From: Bin52 sp965243345
GTDB lineage: Bacteria; Pseudomonadota; Alphaproteobacteria; Thalassobaculales; Thalassobaculaceae
DNA length: 64,000 bases
Assembly: GCA_965243345.1 (NCBI GenBank)
Contig: CBDEUR010000003.1
Location: forward strand, 744,001 to 808,000
Direction of reading: 5' to 3'
Under the pieces are notes generated by a model. The model was given only the letters and a program-made list of their open reading frames with translations, searched no databases and was not told where the DNA came from. The position numbers and the translations under genes are program-made. Of this stretch, positions 51,380 to 60,113 are shown piece by piece. Each line of letters starts with the position of its first letter. Within the stretch, counting starts at the first letter, position 1.

Positions 51380-51552
51380 GTCGACGACCAGGGGATGGTC
51401 CTGCGACCGGTTGGACCCTCTTCGTGGTGACCACGCCGGGCAGCGTGGTGTTCGCGTCAACGAGCAATGGAGGCTCTGCCTCGTGCGGAGCACTGGCGAA
51501 TGTACCGGAGATCGAAATTGTCGATCATCACCGGGTGCTGCCGCCCGCATGA
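51380..51552 (+). pseudogene. Second HigB/RelE toxin, decayed relic
   Basis: One frame reads DRLDPLRGDHAGQRGVRVNE and QWRLCLVRS, which is the conserved HigB core (L-x-PL-x-GD-x-AGQ-x-x-x-R-x-x-x-QWR). A second frame continues with PEIEIVDHHR, the expected C-terminal strand. One shift near 51490 separates them and no N-terminal half is recognisable. No antitoxin follows. The 290 bases between this and the next gene hold nothing I recognise. Confidence 0.6.
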
Positions 51553-51837
51553 CCAGCGACCGACACGCCACACCGGCTCAGGGTTGGGTCCCCTGACGCC
51601 GCTTCTGGATGGTGGCTGCGCCCGGCGCGACGAATTCCCGAAACGGAGCCCGTGCAGGCATCTGCACCGCGCCCGCGGTTTCAGTCGACTGCACGACGGC
51701 CTTCATGCCCCGGGTGTGGTTGTACGGCCAGGAAGCGCCGGTGGAACGCTCCTCTGCGCACGGTTCGCATACCCTTCTCCGCGCCCTCCGCCAGGAACAA
51801 CACGGGCGCTCGAAAGCCACACGGACGGGACGTCGGT

Positions 51838-52752
51838 TCAGTCCGCGTCCTCGAGCACCCGCTCCGTTGCCTGCGCCGCCGGGTCGGGATCGAAGTCGAA
51901 AGCGCGGTTCGCGAGTGCGCGCTGGTTCTCGTAGATCGACCCCTCGTGTCGTGCCGGAGGGTAGGGAAGGCGGACAGGACACGGCACCATCCGGGGCACG
52001 AGGGTGGACTGTCCGGCGATCATTCGGTCCTCGCGGATCTCCCAGTCCTCGTTGAAGCGCCGCATGTCCCAGGCATCCGCTGCCGCCACCTGGTAGAGCA
52101 GGAGCATGCGGTCCCGTCCCGAACGGTTCTGCTCCGACCCGTGAACCGCGCGCACGTGGTGGAAGCTGCAGGCGCCGGACCTGCCGGTCACGCGGGCGGA
52201 GGACGCGATGTCGATCGGATCCCTGGCCGGATCCATGGCGCCCGCGAACACCCCGTCGACATGGTGATCGTAGGTCGGTCCCCTGTGCGAGCCCGGAACG
52301 ATCAGCAGCGGTCCGTTCTCCTCCGTCATGTCGTCGAGCATGACGCCGACGGCCAGCACGTCATCGTTGGTGTGCGGATAGAATGCCCAGTCCTGGTGCC
52401 ACTCCACCGGCGATCCGTACTCGGCCGCCTTGATGTTGATCTTGCCGCCGTGCAGCCGCAGGTTCGGCCCGATCAGCTTCTTCATCACCGCGATCAGCTT
52501 CGGGTGCTCCGCCATCCGGCGGAACAGCGGATGGACCAGGTAGGGTTCCTTGATCCGCCGGACCCGCGGGCGCTCCGCAGTGTGTGACGGCTCGAGGTCG
52601 TAGACCGAATCGTGATCACTGATGCCCGCGGCCTTGCCCACCAGGTCGTCAACCACGGCACGCATGGCGGCGACCTCGTCGTCGCTGTAGATCGCATCGA
52701 CGACCAGGTACCCGTTTTCGTTGTAGAATGCGACGTCCCGATCATCGATCAC
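51838..52752 (-). CDS. Phytanoyl-CoA dioxygenase (PhyH) family protein
   Basis: 304 residues. FYNENGYLVVDAIYSDDEV at the N-terminus; HxD in PVEWHQDWAFYPHTNDDV; distal His region ACSFHHVRAVHGSEQNRSG; LLIVPGSHRGPTYDHH. GTG 52752 overlaps the stop of the upstream gene (GTGA), which fixes the start. The protein belongs to a different PhyH subgroup from the two at 25-27 kb. Confidence 0.93.
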   Translation of the reverse strand: MIDDRDVAFYNENGYLVVDAIYSDDEVAAMRAVVDDLVGKAAGISDHDSVYDLEPSHTAERPRVRRIKEPYLVHPLFRRMAEHPKLIAVMKKLIGPNLRLHGGKINIKAAEYGSPVEWHQDWAFYPHTNDDVLAVGVMLDDMTEENGPLLIVPGSHRGPTYDHHVDGVFAGAMDPARDPIDIASSARVTGRSGACSFHHVRAVHGSEQNRSGRDRMLLLYQVAAADAWDMRRFNEDWEIREDRMIAGQSTLVPRMVPCPVRLPYPPARHEGSIYENQRALANRAFDFDPDPAAQATERVLEDAD

Positions 52753-53033
52753 TTGTCGTTCTCCCCGTGTGAGGCGTCGTTGCGACCGTCCTGGCGCGTC
52801 CTGCGCCGCTGGCGGTACCCGGTCCAGACGTACATGATCACGCCGACCGCAAGTCCGTAGACCGAATAGACCATGATGTTGTCGAGCGTGACCGGAGGTC
52901 CCGGCTCGATCAGCCCGAAATGCTGCGTGATCGCCAGCAGGATCACCAGGGTGACACCGTTGATAATGCCGCGACCCTGCGGGGTCTCGATCCAGCGCAA
53001 CTGCGGCTGCCCGTTCCTGTCCTGATCGGTCAT
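52749..53033 (-). CDS. Small membrane protein, unknown function
   Basis: 94 residues from ATG 53033. Polar N-terminus (MTDQDRNGQPQLRW), two hydrophobic helices (IINGVTLVILLAITQHFGL and NIMVYSVYGLAVGVIMYVW) and a basic/acidic tail. Its stop overlaps the PhyH start (GTGA), so the two are translationally coupled. Function unknown; another two-helix protein also neighbours PhyH genes at 26.5 kb. Confidence 0.7.
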   Translation of the reverse strand: MTDQDRNGQPQLRWIETPQGRGIINGVTLVILLAITQHFGLIEPGPPVTLDNIMVYSVYGLAVGVIMYVWTGYRQRRRTRQDGRNDASHGENDK

Positions 53034-53184
53034 TGCGTCCCGTCCATGCAAGCCCGGCGCATTTCACGCTGTCCCGGTGCGGAACGCAAGGGCCCGGATG
53101 CGCAGGAGCCGGATCCCGGGCCCGCATCGTTGCACATGCGGCGGGCCGCCGCCGGTCGCGGCGCGTGGAACCGGCCGGATGGCG

Positions 53185-53832
53185 TCAGTTCGCCGCGTCG
53201 GTCCTGACGTACCGGGTGGCAAGCAGGCGCAGCCGGTCACGGAAACATCCGCGCACTCGCGCACTCCACGGCGTGTCGACCGCGCGCTTCCACTCGTCGG
53301 ACGAGGCGACGTCGGCCGATGCGAGGTGGTAGACTGCCACGTGGCGGTGGCTGCCGCCGGTCTCGGCCGACAAGTAGCGCCTGGCGGCAAGGGTTCCGGG
53401 CACGGATGCGAGTGCCGGAATGTGCTCGGTGTCGTACCAGGCATGGAAGTCATGACTGTGCTCGGGTGCGATGTTGATCGCGTTCACCAGCAGTGCACCG
53501 GCGCCCTCCGGAGTCTTCGCGTTGCCGGGCAGGGTCTGGATACCCTCGAACCTGATCAGGAGCACGGCGCGTGCGGCCAGCCGGTTCGACCACGGGCTCA
53601 GGTTCTCGTGCGAGACCGCCCGGTAGGCGGCGCCGCGCAGCACCCCGATCGAGGCGAGGTCATAGGTCGCGACGGCGTGGCGGGGGTTCTCCACGCTGAT
53701 CCAGCGCTCGCAGCTGTCAAATCCGGCGATCGCGGCGCGTTCGGGCACATGCTCGAGATCGTACCAGTCGTGAAACTCCCCGGCATCGGCGCCGGAAAAG
53801 TCGAAGGCGGCCAACAGCAGTCCCCGGGCCAT
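53185..53832 (-). CDS. Duplicated dimeric alpha-beta barrel (EthD/ABM-like) protein
   Basis: 215 residues made of two similar halves. Residues about 18-60 contain EFHDWYDLEHVPERAAIAGF and residues about 125-165 contain DFHAWYDTEHIPALASVPG, each followed by an Arg/Tyr strand and a YxLAS motif. This internal repeat suggests an intramolecular version of the two-chain ferredoxin-like barrel of EthD/antibiotic-monooxygenase-like proteins. Catalytic role unknown; other such proteins act in degradation pathways. Confidence 0.75.
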   Translation of the reverse strand: MARGLLLAAFDFSGADAGEFHDWYDLEHVPERAAIAGFDSCERWISVENPRHAVATYDLASIGVLRGAAYRAVSHENLSPWSNRLAARAVLLIRFEGIQTLPGNAKTPEGAGALLVNAINIAPEHSHDFHAWYDTEHIPALASVPGTLAARRYLSAETGGSHRHVAVYHLASADVASSDEWKRAVDTPWSARVRGCFRDRLRLLATRYVRTDAAN

Positions 53833-53992
53833 GATCGTTCACTCCCTCGCATCGCGCAGCCAACAGGCGAAGCATACGCGTGCCGCCGCCCCCTGTCCCG
53901 CGTGTCCGCCTGCGCCTGCCGGCCCTATGCAAATTCCGGGGAGAATGTAGACTGCGCGAAACCCGACGGACCGCTGCCAGGAGGAGGGCGTC

Positions 53993-54436
53993 ATGAAGTA
54001 CCTGCACACCATGGTGCGCATCAGCAATGTCGAGGACTCGCTGGAGTTCTTTTGCGGCAAGCTCGGGATGGTCGAGGTGCGCAGGACCGAGAGCGAAGCC
54101 GGCCGCTACACCAACATCTTCCTGTGCGCGGCCGAGGACGAGGACCGGGCGCGGTCCGATCGCTGGGCGCCGACGATCGAGCTGACCTACAACTGGGATC
54201 CGGAGGTCTATACCGGAGGGCGCAACTTCGGTCATCTCGCCTACGAGGTCGGCGACATCTACGCGTTGTGCCAGTCGCTCATGGACTCCGGCGTGACCAT
54301 CAACCGGCCGCCGCGCGACGGGCGCATGGCGTTCATCCGCTCCCCCGACGGTGTCTCGATCGAACTGCTGCAGAAGGGTGATGCCTTGCCGCAGGCCGAG
54401 CCGTGGGCCAGCATGGGCAACACGGGCAGCTGGTAG
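53993..54436 (+). CDS. Glyoxalase/lactoylglutathione lyase family protein
   Basis: 147 residues, VOC fold. Metal ligands are expected at His in KYLHTMVRI, Glu in TIELTYNWD, His in NFGHLAYEVGD and Glu in VSIELLQKG, the glyoxalase I arrangement. Start ATG 53993 with GGAGG upstream. It is the first gene of a plus-strand run ending with the ThDP enzyme, possibly removing a reactive aldehyde or acting as an isomerase/dioxygenase in that pathway. Confidence 0.92.
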   Translation: MKYLHTMVRISNVEDSLEFFCGKLGMVEVRRTESEAGRYTNIFLCAAEDEDRARSDRWAPTIELTYNWDPEVYTGGRNFGHLAYEVGDIYALCQSLMDSGVTINRPPRDGRMAFIRSPDGVSIELLQKGDALPQAEPWASMGNTGSW

Positions 54437-54464
54437 CGACACCTCGAGAGACGGAGAGACAGGA

Positions 54465-55652
<1,188 letters not shown>

Positions 55653-55684
55653 CCGGACCGGGCCGCGCCGCCGGAGGGACAGGG

Positions 55685-56872
55685 ATGCCGGACAACCCTG
55701 CCGTCATACCCGCGCTTGCCGCCGAGCAGGAGGAGATGACGGCGTGGCGCCGTGACATCCACGCCCATCCGGAACTCGGCTTCGAGGAGCACCGGACCTC
55801 GGCGCTGGTGGCCGAGAAACTGCGGTCTTGGGGGCTCGAGGTCACCACCGGTGTCGGTCGGACCGGGGTGGTGGGAACGCTGCGCGTCGGCAACTCGACC
55901 AGGGCAATCGGCCTTCGCGCCGACATGGACGCCCTGCCGATCCCGGAGGCGAACGGCTTCGCGTACCGCTCGACCACCCCCGGCGTGATGCATGCCTGCG
56001 GTCACGACGGCCACACCACCATGCTGCTGGGAGCAGCGCGCCACCTTGCCCGGACCCGGGACTTCGAGGGCTGCGTGCACTTCATCTTCCAGCCCGCCGA
56101 GGAGGGGATCGGCGGCGCCCGGGCGATGCTGGCCGACGGGCTGTTCGAGAAGTTCCCCTGCGAGTCGGTATTCGGCATGCACAACCGGCCCGGCCTGGAG
56201 GTCGGGAGGTTTGCATGCCGCCCCGGCGCGATGATGGCTGGCGGGGCGCTGTTCGACATCACCGTCCATGGCAAGGGCGCGCACGGCGGGCGGCCGCAGT
56301 CGGGGATCGACCCGGTGATGGTCGCGGCCCACATCGCGACGGCGGCGCAGACCATCGTTTCGCGCAATGCCGACCCGCGCGAGGTCGCCGTGCTCTCGAT
56401 CACCGCGATCACCTGTGCGGAGTCCTACAACGTGATCCCGCACACGGCCCGCATGAGGGGCACGGCGCGAACGTTCTCGACCCCGACCATGGAGTTGATC
56501 CGCGACAACCTGACCCGCGTGGCCACGGAGGTGGCGGCGGCACTGGGTGCCGAGGCGGAGGTCGACTTCCGGATCGTGTTCGCACCGCTGGTCAACGCCG
56601 CGGACGAGTTCGATGCCGCCTGCGGCGCGGCGGCGTCGGTGGTCGGGGATGAGCGGGTCGATCGCAACGGGGATACCATCTCGGCCTCCGACGACTTCTC
56701 CTTCATGATGGATGCGGTACCCGGCGCCTACGTGATCATCGGCCAGGGGGTTTCGGACCGTCCGGGGTCGGACTGGCACCACCCGGGATACGACTTCAAT
56801 GACGACATCCTGCCGCTCGGTGCGAGTTACTGGGTGAAGCTGGTGGAGACGCGTCTGGCTCCGGACGGCTGA
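55685..56872 (+). CDS. M20-family amidohydrolase, copy 2 (tandem duplicate)
   Basis: 395 residues, about 88 percent identical to copy 1 by eye. All metal-binding motifs (MHACGHDGHTTM, QPAEEGIGGA, FGMHNRPG) are kept. Differences are few in the first about 250 residues and concentrated in the last about 130, including YVIIGQGVSDRPGSD in place of FINIGQGDHDRWGCE. The lid/dimerisation and C-terminal catalytic part may thus have diverged in specificity. Start ATG 55685 behind GGAGGGACAGGG. Confidence 0.95.
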   Translation: MPDNPAVIPALAAEQEEMTAWRRDIHAHPELGFEEHRTSALVAEKLRSWGLEVTTGVGRTGVVGTLRVGNSTRAIGLRADMDALPIPEANGFAYRSTTPGVMHACGHDGHTTMLLGAARHLARTRDFEGCVHFIFQPAEEGIGGARAMLADGLFEKFPCESVFGMHNRPGLEVGRFACRPGAMMAGGALFDITVHGKGAHGGRPQSGIDPVMVAAHIATAAQTIVSRNADPREVAVLSITAITCAESYNVIPHTARMRGTARTFSTPTMELIRDNLTRVATEVAAALGAEAEVDFRIVFAPLVNAADEFDAACGAAASVVGDERVDRNGDTISASDDFSFMMDAVPGAYVIIGQGVSDRPGSDWHHPGYDFNDDILPLGASYWVKLVETRLAPDG

Positions 56873-56885
56873 CCGGGCCCGGGAG

Positions 56886-58304
56886 ATGATTCGAGCGCGT
56901 CGCCGGATCGGGCTTCTGGCTGTTGCCCTTGGCACCCTGATCACCCCGCTCGACACCTCGGTCAACATCGCCTTTCCGTATATCGTGGGCGCATTCGGCG
57001 AACCGCTCGCCATGATCCGGTGGGTGGTGATCTGCTACGTGCTGACCTACGCCAGCCTGATGCTGGTGTTCGGCAAGCTCGGGGACCTGTTCGGCTACCG
57101 GCTGGTCTTCGCCAGTGGCCTCGTGCTCTCGATCGGCGCCCTGCTGCTGGTGTCGGTCGCACCGGACTTCGCCTCCCTCCTGTTCTTCCGGTTCCTGCAG
57201 GGACTGGGAGCAGGGTTGCTCACCAGCGTCGGGCCGGCGCTGGTCATTGGCCTGTACCCGGCCGGACAGCGAGCCCGCGCGATCGGGACCTTCACCGTGA
57301 TCTTCGCGATCGGCAGCATGCTCGGACCCAGCCTTGGCGGGCAGCTCGTGGAATGGTTCGACTGGCGGGCGGTGTTCTGGTTCCGGGCACCGATCGCGGC
57401 GGTCTCGCTGCTGCTGCTCGCGGTACTGCCGGTGCCGGAACGGGCGGAGGAACGCCAACCCTACGATACCGCGGGCGCCGTGAGCCTTGTGCTGGCCATG
57501 ACCAGCCTGTTGCTGGCAATCAACCAGGTGCAGGAGATCCCGGAACACGGGGTGATCCCGGTGCTGGGCCTGGTCGCGGTGTTCGCGGTGGCCGCGGCCT
57601 GGTTCGTGCGCGCGGAGCGCCGGGCCCGGGAGCCGATCCTCGAGCTTGGCCTGTTTCGCAGCTTCGACTTCGTGGTGGTGAATGCCGCGAGCTGTCTCAT
57701 GTACTTTGCCGGTTTCTCGGTGATGCTGCTGATCCCGTTCCTGCTTCCGCGCATCGAGGGGCTGTCGGTGACCGTGGCGGGGCTCGTGCTTGCCACCGGT
57801 TTCGTCGGCGTCGGCGTGGCGGCGCTTGCGGGCGGTCGGCTGATCGGCCGGATCCGCGCGCCCGTCCTCGCCTTCATCGGCATTGCATTGACCGGGTTCG
57901 GACTGGGTTCGATCGGCGTGATCGATTTCCGGCCCTCGCTCGCCTGGCTGGTGGCGGCCCTCGCGATCCAGGGCATCGGCACCGGCCTGTTCCAGGTCGC
58001 CTACCTCTACATCGTCACCGGGAGCCTGCCTGCCTCGCAGCGCGGTGTTGCCGGCAGCCTGGGGATGCTGACCAGGACCATCGGTGTCGTCTCGGGTGTC
58101 GCCACCCTGACCATGGTCTTCGTCGCGCTGCGCGGATACGCCCAGTCACAGGGCGCCTCGGAACCCGACAGCTTCGAGACAGGGCTGCGCGGCGCTTTCC
58201 TGCTTGCAGGCGGCGGCGTTTTGGTGTTCCTCCTTGCCACCATGATCCGGTTCCGCATCTGGTTCGGGCACGAGCCCGCTGACAGAACCGGCGAGGTGTC
58301 CTGA
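56886..58304 (+). CDS. MFS transporter, DHA2/EmrB-QacA type (14-helix)
   Basis: 472 residues with about 14 helices. LITPLDTSVNIAFPYIVGAF (helix 1 motif of DHA2 exporters), LGDLFGYRLVF, and FRFLQGLGAGLLTSVGPALV are diagnostic. It starts 13 bases after the second M20 gene and is probably co-transcribed; the usual role is drug or metabolite export. Confidence 0.93.
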   Translation: MIRARRRIGLLAVALGTLITPLDTSVNIAFPYIVGAFGEPLAMIRWVVICYVLTYASLMLVFGKLGDLFGYRLVFASGLVLSIGALLLVSVAPDFASLLFFRFLQGLGAGLLTSVGPALVIGLYPAGQRARAIGTFTVIFAIGSMLGPSLGGQLVEWFDWRAVFWFRAPIAAVSLLLLAVLPVPERAEERQPYDTAGAVSLVLAMTSLLLAINQVQEIPEHGVIPVLGLVAVFAVAAAWFVRAERRAREPILELGLFRSFDFVVVNAASCLMYFAGFSVMLLIPFLLPRIEGLSVTVAGLVLATGFVGVGVAALAGGRLIGRIRAPVLAFIGIALTGFGLGSIGVIDFRPSLAWLVAALAIQGIGTGLFQVAYLYIVTGSLPASQRGVAGSLGMLTRTIGVVSGVATLTMVFVALRGYAQSQGASEPDSFETGLRGAFLLAGGGVLVFLLATMIRFRIWFGHEPADRTGEVS

Positions 58305-58319
58305 AATCGGAGCCGGCCA

Positions 58320-59921
58320 ATGAACAATGCCGACCTGATCGTGAAGATCCTGCGGGACGCGGGTGTCACCCACGGCTTCGGCGTACCGAGCGGCAACGTC
58401 CTGCCGCTGATCGAGGCCATGCGCCAGGGCGGTATCGAATACGTACTGACCGCGCACGAGGGATCGGCCGGATTTGCAGCCGACGTCATGGGACGCATGA
58501 CCGGGGTCCCAGGGTTCTGCATCGCCACGCTCGGGCCGGGCGCGACAAACCTTGCCACCGGTGTCGGCAGTGCCTGGCTCGATCGCTCGCCGATGATCGC
58601 GGTCACCTGCACCCTGAACACGCCGCAACTCGACCGGCGCATCCAGATGCGGATCGATCACCACGCGCTGTTCGGCCCGATCTGCAAGGCGAGCCTGTCC
58701 GCGCGCGACGGAAACGTCGGCGAGGTCCTGCGCTCGGCGCTCAGGATTGCGCTCTCCGAGCCGCAGGGGCCGGTCCATGTCGAGCTGCCCGAGGACGTGT
58801 CGCTGGCACCCGCCGTCGATACCGGGGCCGGGGGAGGGGAGGCGGACGGCCTTGCCCCCGCGGAGCAGGCTCAGGTCGATCACGCCGCCGGTCTCATCGC
58901 GGCGGCACGGCGCCCGCTGGTGGTGCTCGGCTCCTCGGCGATGCGCCTGCGCAGGCCGGAGCTGCTCCGTGCGTTCGTCGAGCACCACGGGATTCCGTTC
59001 GCGTCCTCGACCATGGCCAAGGGGATGATCGACGAGGATCACCCGTTGTCCGTGGGCTGCATCGAACGCGGATGCCGGCAGGTCCAGCGCCGGTTCATCC
59101 GCACCGCCGACCTCGTCATCGGGCTGGGTTTCGACACGGTGGAGGTCGAGTACGAGGCCTGGGTCGGGGACGTGCCCGTGCTTTCGATCGACATCGAGGA
59201 TCCCGATGTCGACGCAACCGTGACGGTGGCCGGCACGGTCACCGGAGACATCGCGGCGTCACTGGAGCGCCTGCTCGAGCACCCGTCGGCGGTCAACGAG
59301 TGGACGGCGGACGAGGTTGGGGCCCACCGCGAGGCCTACCAGGCCGCACTCCGGCCCGCATGCTCCGGGTTCGTGCCGCACGAGGCGATCGACATCGTCC
59401 GCGAACTGCTGCCGCGCGACGGGATCGTCAGTTACGACGTGGGTGCGCACACACACCAGATCGCAAGCCAGTGGACCGCCCACGGCCCGCGCAGCTGCCA
59501 TGTCACCAACGGCTGGTCGTCGATGGGGATCGGCCTGCCCGGCGCGATCGCGGCGAAGATCGCCCGGCCGGACCTGCCGGTGGTGTGCCTCATAGGCGAC
59601 GGCTGTTTCCAGATGACGGTGGGTGAACTGGCGACCGCGCGCCGGCTCGGCCTGTCGCTGCCGGTCGTGGTCCTGAACGATCGCTGGCTGTCGCTGATCC
59701 AGGTCAAGCAGGTGCGCAGGCAGTACCCGACCTGGGGAACGCAGGTGGAGATGGGGGAATACGGCGAGCCGCCGGAACACTATTTCGGGGTGCCGGTGAC
59801 CGGCGTGCGCGACGGCGAGGGACTCCGCGCGGCCCTGCGCGAGGCACTGGAGGCCCCCGGTCCCACCGTGATCGAGGCGGTCGTCGACGCCGGGCACTAC
59901 ATGGACACGGTGTTCGACTGA
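58320..59921 (+). CDS. Thiamine-diphosphate-binding enzyme (acetolactate synthase/decarboxylase-like)
   Basis: 533 residues with three ThDP-enzyme domains. The catalytic Glu is in VLTAHEGSAGFAADVMGR, the ThDP/Mg motif is GDGCFQMTVGELATARR ending in VVVLND, and the central domain carries PLVVLGSSAMRLR. Family includes acetolactate synthase large subunit, oxalyl-CoA decarboxylase and benzoylformate decarboxylase. There is no small regulatory subunit nearby, which argues for a catabolic decarboxylase or lyase rather than biosynthetic acetolactate synthase. Last gene of the 53.99-59.92 kb run. Confidence 0.92.
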   Translation: MNNADLIVKILRDAGVTHGFGVPSGNVLPLIEAMRQGGIEYVLTAHEGSAGFAADVMGRMTGVPGFCIATLGPGATNLATGVGSAWLDRSPMIAVTCTLNTPQLDRRIQMRIDHHALFGPICKASLSARDGNVGEVLRSALRIALSEPQGPVHVELPEDVSLAPAVDTGAGGGEADGLAPAEQAQVDHAAGLIAAARRPLVVLGSSAMRLRRPELLRAFVEHHGIPFASSTMAKGMIDEDHPLSVGCIERGCRQVQRRFIRTADLVIGLGFDTVEVEYEAWVGDVPVLSIDIEDPDVDATVTVAGTVTGDIAASLERLLEHPSAVNEWTADEVGAHREAYQAALRPACSGFVPHEAIDIVRELLPRDGIVSYDVGAHTHQIASQWTAHGPRSCHVTNGWSSMGIGLPGAIAAKIARPDLPVVCLIGDGCFQMTVGELATARRLGLSLPVVVLNDRWLSLIQVKQVRRQYPTWGTQVEMGEYGEPPEHYFGVPVTGVRDGEGLRAALREALEAPGPTVIEAVVDAGHYMDTVFD

Positions 59922-60113
59922 GGGTCGCACCCGCAGAGGTCAGCGGCGACACGCCTGGACCACCTGCGCCGGTCCGTGGTCCGTCCCGCGGCCAGGAGAC
60001 CGGCAGAAACGGTCCTTTCCCCCTCCGTTCACCGGCCGGTGGCAGGACCGCCGCAGCTCGGGGAAAGTCCTGCCATCGCCTGGCCGGAGACCGGGAAAGG
60101 GGTGCAGCCTGTC

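Noticed and set aside
51578..51982. Minus-strand frame with PYNHTRGMKAVVQS, reminiscent of a cupredoxin end
   Set aside because: Too short, no copper-ligand Cys/His pattern, and it overlaps the end of the PhyH gene in another frame.
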